64,000 bases of DNA from Eubacterium sp. (GTDB taxonomy: Bacteria > Bacillota > Clostridia > Lachnospirales > Lachnospiraceae): NCBI GenBank assembly GCA_017619835.1, contig JAFZRN010000010.1, positions 26,085 through 90,084 on the forward strand. Direction: 5' to 3'. A program made the translations under genes and the position numbers. Under the pieces are notes generated by a model, which saw only the letters and a list, made by a program, of their open reading frames with translations, had not been told where the DNA came from and ran no database searches. Position 1 is the first letter of the stretch. Each line of letters begins with the position of its first letter. This document shows, one piece after another, positions 52,745 through 61,557 of the stretch.

Positions 52745-54025
52745 ATGGATACTATAAAGAAGACTGGTTTACGTGACTTTTATATTTTGTGGAGTACGCA
52801 GAGTCTGTCCCAGCTCGGAAGTGCAATGACAGCCTTTGCATTAACACTTTGGCTTTATAATACGACCGGATCGGCTCTCAGTACAGCGGCACTTACAATC
52901 TGCACCTACGCGCCGTACGTGGTGATGAGCATCTTCGCGGGCGCTTTGTCGGACAAGTTTGATAAGAAAAAGACCATGCTTGTCTGTGATGCCTTTGCAG
53001 CGGTATGTACGATAGTTGTGCTTGTTCTCTATAAGACTGATACGCTCAGCATATGGCATCTCTATCTGATAAATGTGATAACAGGTCTGATGAATACGGT
53101 TCAGCAGCCTGCATCGGAAGTGGCCTACACAATGATCATTCCGAAGGAATACTATCAGAAGACCGGAGGACTTCAGTCTCTGTCAAGATCGATCATCTCG
53201 ATAGGTAATCCGGTCATATCGGCGGCGGTATATGGATTTGCTGGACTGGATGCGGTTATTGCAGTTGACCTTATGACCTTTGCCATAGCATTTATCACAT
53301 TGGCACTGTTTATCCGGGTTCCGAAGATAACAGCTGCATCTGAGAATGAGGGAAATGTGCTCGTTCTCGCTAAAGAAGGACTGGTATATCTTAAATCCAA
53401 TCCGCTGATACTAAATGTGATACTTTTTATGTCGGGAGTAAATCTTATATCATCTGCATTTAATGCAACGCTTCCCGCATATATAATTCCGAATCCAAGA
53501 GGGGGCGACAGTGTACTTGGCGTGGTGACATCATTTTCGGGAGTGGCCATGGTAGTCGGAAGTCTGATCGCTACAAATATGCCAAAGCCCAAAGACAGGG
53601 TAAAGGTTATATATCTTTCCATGCTTTTTTCGCTGAGCACGGAGAATTTTATACTTGCATTCACGAGGGTTCCGGTTATCTGGTGCATAGCCCAGTTTCT
53701 GGGATGGATATTTGTTCCTGTGATGAGTACAAATCAGAATGTTATCATGCGTAATTCCGTTCCCGCTAATCTTCAGGGAAGGGTATTTGCATGCAGAAAT
53801 ACACTTCAGTTCTTTACCATACCTATCGGGCTTCTGATCGGAGGATTTATGGTAGATGATATATGCGAACCTTTTATGGCCGTAAGAAGTGGTATATGGT
53901 CTCTTCTGTTTGGAAGCGGAAAAGGCTCGGGTGCAGCTCTTATGTTATTTATCCTGGGAGTTGCCGGAGTTACAATGTGTCTGATATTCGGAAACAGACT
54001 TAGTAAGTATCATTATTCTGATTGA
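52745..54025 (+). CDS. MFS transporter, macrolide-efflux-like group
   Basis: A 426-aa major facilitator with about 12 helices. The FYILWSTQSLSQLGSAMT start, the motif A-like SDKFDKKKTMLVCD loop and the PANLQGRVFACRNTLQFFTIP region resemble MefA-type exporters. The start codon abuts the MATE stop (TAAATG). In the 52.7-54.0 kb segment it forms part of a run of three unrelated exporter types. It probably exports a drug-like or self-made compound; nothing nearby names one. Confidence 0.88.
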   Translation: MDTIKKTGLRDFYILWSTQSLSQLGSAMTAFALTLWLYNTTGSALSTAALTICTYAPYVVMSIFAGALSDKFDKKKTMLVCDAFAAVCTIVVLVLYKTDTLSIWHLYLINVITGLMNTVQQPASEVAYTMIIPKEYYQKTGGLQSLSRSIISIGNPVISAAVYGFAGLDAVIAVDLMTFAIAFITLALFIRVPKITAASENEGNVLVLAKEGLVYLKSNPLILNVILFMSGVNLISSAFNATLPAYIIPNPRGGDSVLGVVTSFSGVAMVVGSLIATNMPKPKDRVKVIYLSMLFSLSTENFILAFTRVPVIWCIAQFLGWIFVPVMSTNQNVIMRNSVPANLQGRVFACRNTLQFFTIPIGLLIGGFMVDDICEPFMAVRSGIWSLLFGSGKGSGAALMLFILGVAGVTMCLIFGNRLSKYHYSD

Positions 54026-54052
54026 TACATTTAAGAATTGAGAGGTAGTAAT

Positions 54053-55933
54053 ATGCCACCTGGAGGAAGAATGGGTGGCCCCGGCGGCCGCTACATGACC
54101 GAAGAGGAGAAAGCTAACCAGCCAAAGATAACAAAGGAACTGATACTCAGAGTCTTTTCTTATCTGAAGCCATATTGGAAGCAGCTTATCCTTGTTCTTA
54201 TATGCATATCATTATCGTCTGTAATGAATCTTCTGCCATCGATCTTTACGGGGAAGATCATCGATGAAGGGCTTATAGGGAAGAACCTGAAGCTCCTTAT
54301 CTTTTATATTGTCCTTTCACTGGGAGTAACCCTGGGCGCCAACCTGATCGGAGTAGCGGAAAGCTACATCAATACATGGATTGCCCAGCATATCACTTTT
54401 GATATGCGTAATCAGATGTTTAAGCATCTTCAGAAAATGTCCCAGAGATTCTTTACGACTAATAACCAGGGCGATATCATCACACGAATGACCAGTGATA
54501 TCGACGGAGTTGAGTCAGTTATAACCAATACATTTAAAAGCATCCTTTCTAATTCCATTACACTTATATTTGCGCTTGTTGCAATGTTCCAGAAGAACTG
54601 GATACTTGCTTTGGTCGGAATCGTCGTGATCCCGCTTTTTGTGATTCCTACAAGGAAAGCCGGAAAGACCAGATGGACACTCACAAGAGAAGCACAGGAT
54701 TGTAATGATGAGGTAAATGGTATCCTTAACGAGACGCTTTCGGTCAGCGGTCAGCTCCTGGTCAAGCTTTTCGGAAAAGAACAGCAGGAGTATGACAGAT
54801 ACGAAGAGGTCAACAAGAAAATGATCCGTCTCAACATCAAGGAACGAATGGCCGGCCGATGGTTCTTCGTGGTACTTTCGACACTGACCAACATCGGGCC
54901 TATGGCTTTCTATCTTGTAGGCGGAATCCTTATCATGAAAATGGACAGCTCACTTACTGTCGGTGATATAACCGTACTTGTCGCACTTCTTGGAAAGACC
55001 TACATGCCGGTAAATAACCTTCTGAATATCCAGGTAGACTGGATGCGGTCAATGGCACTTTTTACACGTGTATTCGATTATTTTGATATGAAGGTCGAGA
55101 TCGAGAATCCCGAAGACGCCATAACACCTGAAAGCTCAACCGGTGAGGTTGAATTCTCGCATGTTGATTTCTCATATGATAAAGAAAGACAGATCCTGAA
55201 GGATATATCCTTCAGTCTTGAAAGTGGAAAAAGTATAGCTGTTGTCGGACCTTCCGGTTCGGGTAAGAGTACGATCATCAATCTGATCCCGAGACTCTAT
55301 GATGTTGATGCCGGTACGGTAACATTTGACGGAGTGGATGTAAGAAAACTGGATCTTACATATCTAAGGAAGAATGTGGGAGTAGTATCACAGGAAACAT
55401 ATCTCTTTAACGGCTCCATCAGGGATAATCTTCAATATGCAAATCCGGATGCTACTGAGAATGACATGATCGAGGCCTGTAAGAAGGCAAATATCTACGA
55501 CTTCATAAGTACTCAGGAAGAGGGCCTGGATACCCTTGTGGGCAACAGGGGACTTAAGCTTTCGGGAGGCGAGAAACAGAGGCTTTCAATTGCAAGAGTT
55601 TTGCTTAAGAATCCGTCGCTTCTCATATTCGATGAGGCGACCTCAGCCCTTGACTCTATATCCGAGAGTAAGATACAGGAAGCGATAGAGCCGATCATAA
55701 AGGAGAGGACGAGCATCCTTATCGCCCACAGACTATCAACGATCTTAGCTGCGGACGAGATACTTGTTGTTAAAGACGGGGAGATAGTTGAAAGGGGTCA
55801 GCATAAAGTACTTGTAAAACAGGGTGGAGTATATACCGAGCTTTATAATACCCAGTTCCAGAAGAGTGACGAAGATGAGAGGGACGTGGTTCATATATTC
55901 GGCAGTGCATATACAGAAGGTGAACATGAGTAA
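54053..55933 (+). CDS. ABC exporter, fused permease and ATPase
   Basis: A 626-aa half-transporter. A Gly/Pro/Met-rich N-terminus (MPPGGRMGGPGGRYM), six membrane helices (about 35-330) and an ATPase domain with Walker A GPSGSGKST, signature LSGGE and Walker B LLIFDEATSALD. It functions as a homodimer or with a partner, exporting lipids, peptides or drugs. The start is ATG 54053 with GAGGT 7 nt upstream; an upstream TTG at 54038 is less likely. It ends 55 bp before the next giant surface-protein gene. Confidence 0.9.
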   Translation: MPPGGRMGGPGGRYMTEEEKANQPKITKELILRVFSYLKPYWKQLILVLICISLSSVMNLLPSIFTGKIIDEGLIGKNLKLLIFYIVLSLGVTLGANLIGVAESYINTWIAQHITFDMRNQMFKHLQKMSQRFFTTNNQGDIITRMTSDIDGVESVITNTFKSILSNSITLIFALVAMFQKNWILALVGIVVIPLFVIPTRKAGKTRWTLTREAQDCNDEVNGILNETLSVSGQLLVKLFGKEQQEYDRYEEVNKKMIRLNIKERMAGRWFFVVLSTLTNIGPMAFYLVGGILIMKMDSSLTVGDITVLVALLGKTYMPVNNLLNIQVDWMRSMALFTRVFDYFDMKVEIENPEDAITPESSTGEVEFSHVDFSYDKERQILKDISFSLESGKSIAVVGPSGSGKSTIINLIPRLYDVDAGTVTFDGVDVRKLDLTYLRKNVGVVSQETYLFNGSIRDNLQYANPDATENDMIEACKKANIYDFISTQEEGLDTLVGNRGLKLSGGEKQRLSIARVLLKNPSLLIFDEATSALDSISESKIQEAIEPIIKERTSILIAHRLSTILAADEILVVKDGEIVERGQHKVLVKQGGVYTELYNTQFQKSDEDERDVVHIFGSAYTEGEHE

Positions 55934-55988
55934 AAACATAGGCAAATATGTTATAATATATAAAAAAATAAGGTATGAGGGGATAGAA

Positions 55989-58900
55989 ATGAAAAAGACA
56001 AAACAGAGAATCATATCAATTCTGCTTTCAGTCGCAATGATATTGGGACTGGTGCTTGTGACGCCTGCTACTGTAAAGGCAAATGGGATGGACCCGGTAA
56101 CGGGTGTAAAACTGAATGGAAACATACTCTCATGGGATCCATTTCCGGGAGCTGCTTCTTACAGTATTTCTTATGGAAATAACAGAGGCACATTCGGTGT
56201 TACAGGTGCAACCAGCGTTGATCTCAGAAAGGCATATTATGAACATGCTGAGGAGCTCCCTGCAGGGACCTATTATTCTTCGGGCATTGTAGCCAGAGAC
56301 AGTAAGGGTAATAAGATCAGCTCTCCGGGAGCAGTTCCGGATTTTTATTATGATGCATATGGAATGACGCAGCTTGACACCCCGCAGAATTTGAGGGTTG
56401 AAACAACATCATCCGGCAGACATCAGTTTGTATGTGATCCGGTACTCCACGCAACCACATATCTTTTTGAGGTAAAGGAGGGACCATATTCAACAGCTTT
56501 AATATCTGAGGAGAGTTCTACAAATAAAGTAGAAATCCCTGCAGATAAGGAATATCTTTTTGCGGAGGGTTCTACATATACTTTACGTATAAAAGTAAAA
56601 GCTAATGGATATATCACAAACGGGAAAGCGTCTTCTACTATTTCCGGCTGGTATGACGCTCTTCCGGAAATAAATGCTCATATAGAGGGAGATTTCTTCT
56701 ATTGGAATCCTCTGGCAGGTGCAGCAAAATATGATTACAGCATGAGTACGTTTGGAGGTTATATTTTCGATAGTCCGGTGGATTTAAGGGCGGAACTGAA
56801 TCAGTTTAATAAACCGGCAGGGACATATACATTTAAGTTTTATGCTTTGGATGAAAAGGGTGTTCGTATATCAAAATACTGGACGGCTGACTATGTATAT
56901 GATGGAAAACCATCGAATAAATATGCGGTAACTTTTGAAACCGAATATGGAACAGCTCCGGCAGTCCAGATCGTTAACAAGGGATCGACCGCTTCTAAAC
57001 CTTCGGATCCTGTTGATAATGATCATAAGTTTATGTACTGGTATAAGAAAAAGGCATCCAGCAATCCATTTGATTTTTCAACATCAATAACAGAGCCGAC
57101 TGTGCTTATTGCCAAATGGTACGATAAGATTAAATCTGTGTCCATTACTCCCGGAAAAACTCCTCAAGAGGGCTTAACTGTTTCTCAGATTAAGGGTACG
57201 ATTCCTGCGGACGCTAAATATAAGATATCAGAACAGACTTTCTTATCCGGAAACACCGGCAAGACAATGAAGGATAATGAAAAATTAGAAGGCGGATGCG
57301 ACTATATATGGACTATCAAGTACTATATTCCTGTTTCATCCCATGCTGCATGGGATGATCTAAATAATATCACAATACCTACTCCCTCCGGAATGTCAGT
57401 GCTTAAGGATCCGATCATAGATGAAAATGGCTATCTGATAGCTAAATATTATTTTAGAACCGAGGGTTATTCTTCTCTCGAGATAGTAGAAGCTGCAAAT
57501 ATAACCATAAGAACAACTGTTGCAAATCTTTCGAGCACAACAGGCGTTATAAAAGTGACAAATTCCGGTGACAGGCCTGCAACAGTTTCACCGAGTATAT
57601 ATGCTATTCAACAAAAATATATTACATTGGATTCTTTTAATGATTTCAGTATTCAGCCTGGAGAATCCAAAAATGTTACAGTAAAGCTTAAGGATACTCT
57701 TTCGCCCGGACAGTATGGCTTTGAGGTTTGGTTTACAACCGGATCCAGTGTTCAACGTGCATCGCATGTAACGGTTATAGTTGAGGGTGAAGCTACTAAG
57801 GAAATGTCACTTACAATAAATGATCCTGATGATAATCCTACTTCCGGATCAATTACTGTTCCGGAAGGATATCCGGAGACTCAGGCGAGCGGATGGAAAT
57901 TATGGCTGAAGTCAGATGATGATATTGACAGTGTGGATGTGAAACTCCTTCCGGAAAACAACGAATTTAATATTGGACAGGTAGTTAGTGGTTGGTCCGA
58001 AAAGCCATTGCCATTTGATTATAATGAAGATGAGGATTTGGTGATTGCGATTTATCCGAATAAAGGAATGTCTGAAGGCACTTACCATGTTACAGCCGTG
58101 ATCAGCGGATATGAAATGAAGACCATCACAACAGACCTTACCTTTGTTGTCAGTCATGTTCATAATATGAATAAACAACTCAGAGTTGAGCCGACGTGTA
58201 CTTCCGAAGGTTTGAAGGAATTCTGGTATTGTACAAAGTGTAATAAGAATTATAAAGATTCTGAAGGTAAAGTAGAATTAACAAGTTTAGCAGAATTAGC
58301 AATACCCGCTTCTTCGCATTTTTATGGTGATTGGAAAGTTGATAGTGAACCTACACATGCTTCTCCCGGAGAAAGACATCATAATTGTACTGTGTGCGGA
58401 GCTATTGAATATGATTATCCTCCGGCTATTCCATGTGTAGTTGAATTTGAGAATAACGGACATGGAACAAAGCCTGACTCGGAAGAGGTTGCTTATGGAA
58501 ATGCGTGTCCATATATGGGAGCGCTTTCTGAATATGGCTGGGATTTCCTTGGCTGGTATATTGAGCCCTGGTTTGAAAATGAATATGATTTTTCCTCGCC
58601 CGTACTGGATGACATCACAGTTTATGCTAAGTGGCAGGAGCATATCGAGTATATCAATACAGTAGATATCGGTAATATCTGGACTATGCTGGATCCGCTT
58701 AATACGGTGCCTTTCACTACGGAAGTTCATGATGAACTCGATACTGACGGCGTGAACTTTAATGATAAGATGGAGATTGTTGATGAGTGCTGGAGCGCAG
58801 GTGGAGTTCCGTCTATAACTGCTTCCTCACCGGGAATTCCTGTCTTGAATAAGATATATTCATATTCAGTCACTCTTAAGGCTAAGGGATTCTATAAGTT

Positions 58901-60023
58901 TGATGAGTTTGCTTTGGGGCTTCCGTTCAATCTGATCGTCGGAGGTACTATTGTAGACAGTATGACTCATATGGTCAGTGCGGCTGTAAAGAATGAAGGG
59001 AAGACGGTTACGATCATGTTTGCTTCCATTCCTGTTGCGCCGGTTGAGATCAGTGCTGTAGACATTTCCGGGGCTGTTGTTTCGGGAATTACCGATAAGA
59101 CTTATACGGGAAGTGCACAGACACAGGATATGACATTGAAGATAGATGTGAACGGAACTACTTTCGATCTTGAGCCGGGTACAGACTATGACGTTTCTTA
59201 CAGTAATAATACGGAGGTCGGAACAGCTACAGTTACTATAACGGGAAAAGGTAACTTTACCGGAAGCATAGGCAAAACGTTTGAAATAACCAAGGCAGAA
59301 GGCCCCGGTCCGGAAGCTACCCCTACGCCCGGAACAGAACCCACACCCGGAATTGATCCTACTCCGGAACCTACGCCGGGAACAGAGGATACATCTATTG
59401 AAGCGGTAGAGAAAACCATTATGGAAGAAGATACCGAAAATGACATCAAAGGTTCAACCTTCTTAGACCTTATGCCGAAGTCTACCAAACAGACAAAAAG
59501 CAGCATAACCATCACATGGAAGAAGATGGCAGATGCGAAGAAATATATTGTCTATGCCAGTAAGTGCGGCAAGACTGCCAAAATGGTGAAGGTAGCCGAG
59601 ACAAATAAGACAAAGTATGTTCTTAAGAAGCTGAATAAGAAGAAGCTTAAGAAGGGAACTTACTATAAGGTTATCATTGTAGCTGTTGATAAGGACAATA
59701 AGGTTATATCAAAAACTGTTACTGTTCATGCGGCTACTTCGGGCGGAAAGGTTGGAAACTATAAGAGCATAACTACCAAGGCCAAGAAGAATAAGGTTTC
59801 AATTAAAGCCGGGAAGTCATTTAAGCTTAAAGGAAAGGCTGTGGCCAAATCCAAGAAGCAGAAGGTGAAGAAGCATGTGGCTGTTCGTTATGAATCGACT
59901 GATCCGAATGTTGCAACCGTAAGCAGCAAGGGTGTTATAAAGGGAGTCGGAAAAGGTAAATGCTATGTATATGCTTACGGTCAGAACGGAGTATATAAAA
60001 AGATAAAGGTTACGATCAAATAA
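55989..60023 (+). CDS. Giant secreted InlB-repeat and Ig-like surface protein (1344 aa)
   Basis: The signal peptide ends near VKANG. Two Fn3-like segments follow (LNGNILSWDPFPGAASYSIS; IEGDFFYWNPLAGAAKYDYS), then an InlB B-type repeat (about 315-380, ending LIAKW) and further beta-rich sections. A CxxC-bearing stretch comes next (WYCTKCNKNYKDSEGK, CTVCGAIEYDY), then a second InlB repeat (DFLGWYIEPW, VYAKW), a YDG/MBG-type domain (KTYTGSAQT) and a PTPGTEPTPG linker. The basic Fn3 plus BIG2 C-terminus ends GVYKKIKVTIK. There is no LPxTG. The frame opens earlier inside the ABC gene, but ATG 55989 with GAGGGG starts the signal peptide. It is probably an adhesin. Confidence 0.86.
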   Translation: MKKTKQRIISILLSVAMILGLVLVTPATVKANGMDPVTGVKLNGNILSWDPFPGAASYSISYGNNRGTFGVTGATSVDLRKAYYEHAEELPAGTYYSSGIVARDSKGNKISSPGAVPDFYYDAYGMTQLDTPQNLRVETTSSGRHQFVCDPVLHATTYLFEVKEGPYSTALISEESSTNKVEIPADKEYLFAEGSTYTLRIKVKANGYITNGKASSTISGWYDALPEINAHIEGDFFYWNPLAGAAKYDYSMSTFGGYIFDSPVDLRAELNQFNKPAGTYTFKFYALDEKGVRISKYWTADYVYDGKPSNKYAVTFETEYGTAPAVQIVNKGSTASKPSDPVDNDHKFMYWYKKKASSNPFDFSTSITEPTVLIAKWYDKIKSVSITPGKTPQEGLTVSQIKGTIPADAKYKISEQTFLSGNTGKTMKDNEKLEGGCDYIWTIKYYIPVSSHAAWDDLNNITIPTPSGMSVLKDPIIDENGYLIAKYYFRTEGYSSLEIVEAANITIRTTVANLSSTTGVIKVTNSGDRPATVSPSIYAIQQKYITLDSFNDFSIQPGESKNVTVKLKDTLSPGQYGFEVWFTTGSSVQRASHVTVIVEGEATKEMSLTINDPDDNPTSGSITVPEGYPETQASGWKLWLKSDDDIDSVDVKLLPENNEFNIGQVVSGWSEKPLPFDYNEDEDLVIAIYPNKGMSEGTYHVTAVISGYEMKTITTDLTFVVSHVHNMNKQLRVEPTCTSEGLKEFWYCTKCNKNYKDSEGKVELTSLAELAIPASSHFYGDWKVDSEPTHASPGERHHNCTVCGAIEYDYPPAIPCVVEFENNGHGTKPDSEEVAYGNACPYMGALSEYGWDFLGWYIEPWFENEYDFSSPVLDDITVYAKWQEHIEYINTVDIGNIWTMLDPLNTVPFTTEVHDELDTDGVNFNDKMEIVDECWSAGGVPSITASSPGIPVLNKIYSYSVTLKAKGFYKFDEFALGLPFNLIVGGTIVDSMTHMVSAAVKNEGKTVTIMFASIPVAPVEISAVDISGAVVSGITDKTYTGSAQTQDMTLKIDVNGTTFDLEPGTDYDVSYSNNTEVGTATVTITGKGNFTGSIGKTFEITKAEGPGPEATPTPGTEPTPGIDPTPEPTPGTEDTSIEAVEKTIMEEDTENDIKGSTFLDLMPKSTKQTKSSITITWKKMADAKKYIVYASKCGKTAKMVKVAETNKTKYVLKKLNKKKLKKGTYYKVIIVAVDKDNKVISKTVTVHAATSGGKVGNYKSITTKAKKNKVSIKAGKSFKLKGKAVAKSKKQKVKKHVAVRYESTDPNVATVSSKGVIKGVGKGKCYVYAYGQNGVYKKIKVTIK

Positions 60024-60063
60024 GTTTCTCGAAAACATTTATAGTAATATGAGGGGGTGTCAT

Positions 60064-61545
60064 ATGCTAAAAGAATGGGTAAAAGAAGATAAGTTATCTG
60101 ATGAGGAACTGTCGGCAAGGCTGGAGAAGGCAAGGGCCGAGCTGGCAATACGTCAGATGAAAGTAAAAGAAGCAAATCTTCCCGTGCTTGTTGTGTTTGA
60201 TGGCTGGGGAGCTGCCGGAAAGGGAAGTGTCCTGGGCAGAGTCATCAAAAATATGGATCCGAGATTCTTCAAGGTCGAGACTCTGTCCGAGCCGACCAGC
60301 GAAGAAACGAGGAGACCGTTCCTGTATAGATATTTTGTAAGGATCCCGAAGGAAGGAAAGTTCTCCTTCTTCGACGGAAGCTGGATGGGTGAAGTTACCC
60401 AGCATTATCTTCAGGGAGATATCGGAAAGAAGGAATATAAAGAACACCTGACGAGCATCAAGCGTTTTGAGAGAACGCTGAATGATAACGGCTATCTGGT
60501 TGTTAAGTTCTTCTTCCATATAAGCGAGAAGATCCAGAAGAAGCGTATCAAAGAGCTTGAAAAGAACGAGCATACCAGATGGCGCGTTTCGAAAAATGAC
60601 TTGTGGCAGAACAAGCATTACGAAGAATGCATGGATGTCTATGATGAGTATATCGAGGCCACTAATCAGTTTGTTGCGCCCTGGTACTTTATCGATTCTT
60701 CCGAGAAGAAATGGGCTGAGCTTCAGGTGACGGAGATACTTATCTCGAGTATCGATACGGCTTTGGCAAATGCCAAGTCAAAGCAGAATGCACCTCTGTT
60801 ACAGAACACATTTCCGCTTAAAAATACTCCTAAACTTTCCGAAGTCAAGCTCGATAAGACTCTGACCGATGAAGAGTACAGAAAAGAGCTGGATGCTCTT
60901 CAGAAACGTCTCAGAGCTCTGCATAATGAACTCTATCATAAGAGGATTCCGGTCATCATTGCATATGAAGGCTGGGATGCAGCCGGAAAGGGCGGCAATA
61001 TCAAACGTATCGCAGGTGCTCTTGATCCGAGAGGCTACGAGGTTCATCCTATCGCGAGTCCGGAGCCGGCCGAGAAGGCGAGACATTATCTCTGGAGATT
61101 CTGGAACCGTCTTCCGAAGGACGGTCATATTGCTATCTTCGACAGGACCTGGTACGGACGTGTAATGGTTGAACGTCTTGAAGGCTTCTGTACGGAAAAT
61201 GACTGGCAGCGTGCATATAATGAGATAAATGAGTTCGAAAAAGAGCTTGTTGACTGGGATGCGGTAGTGATCAAGTTCTGGGTACAGATTGATAAAGATA
61301 CCCAGCTTGCAAGATTTACAGACAGACAGAATACACCTGAGAAGCAGTGGAAGATAACTGATGAAGACTGGCGTAACAGGGAAAAATGGGATCTCTATGA
61401 AGAAGCTATCGATGAGATGATCCAGAAGACCAGTACGAAGTTCGCTCCGTGGTATATTCTTGAATCCAATGACAAGAAGTATGCCCGTATCAAGGCATTG
61501 AAGATAGTTATCAAAGCTATAGAAAAGAAGCTGGAAACAAAATAA
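60064..61545 (+). CDS. pap: Polyphosphate:AMP phosphotransferase (two-domain PPK2)
   Basis: 493 aa with two tandem PPK2 domains. The N-terminal one has the P-loop FDGWGAAGKGS; the C-terminal one has EGWDAAGKGG, the lid motif FDRTWYGRVMVERLEGF and RFTDRQNTPEKQWKIT. The first domain has SWMGEVTQHYL where the second has TWYGRVMVERL, so only the C-terminal domain looks fully catalytic, as in known polyphosphate:AMP phosphotransferases. It makes ADP from AMP and polyphosphate. ATG 60064 has GAGGGGG 6 nt upstream; ATG 60049 overlaps that site. It converges with the GGDEF gene, 12 bp apart. Confidence 0.88.
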   Translation: MLKEWVKEDKLSDEELSARLEKARAELAIRQMKVKEANLPVLVVFDGWGAAGKGSVLGRVIKNMDPRFFKVETLSEPTSEETRRPFLYRYFVRIPKEGKFSFFDGSWMGEVTQHYLQGDIGKKEYKEHLTSIKRFERTLNDNGYLVVKFFFHISEKIQKKRIKELEKNEHTRWRVSKNDLWQNKHYEECMDVYDEYIEATNQFVAPWYFIDSSEKKWAELQVTEILISSIDTALANAKSKQNAPLLQNTFPLKNTPKLSEVKLDKTLTDEEYRKELDALQKRLRALHNELYHKRIPVIIAYEGWDAAGKGGNIKRIAGALDPRGYEVHPIASPEPAEKARHYLWRFWNRLPKDGHIAIFDRTWYGRVMVERLEGFCTENDWQRAYNEINEFEKELVDWDAVVIKFWVQIDKDTQLARFTDRQNTPEKQWKITDEDWRNREKWDLYEEAIDEMIQKTSTKFAPWYILESNDKKYARIKALKIVIKAIEKKLETK

Positions 61546-61557
61546 GATCAAACGAGC

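Noticed and set aside
60799-61551. 250-codon reverse-strand frame opposite the PPK2 gene
   Set aside because: The forward strand has conserved kinase motifs throughout; the reverse translation has no recognisable domain.
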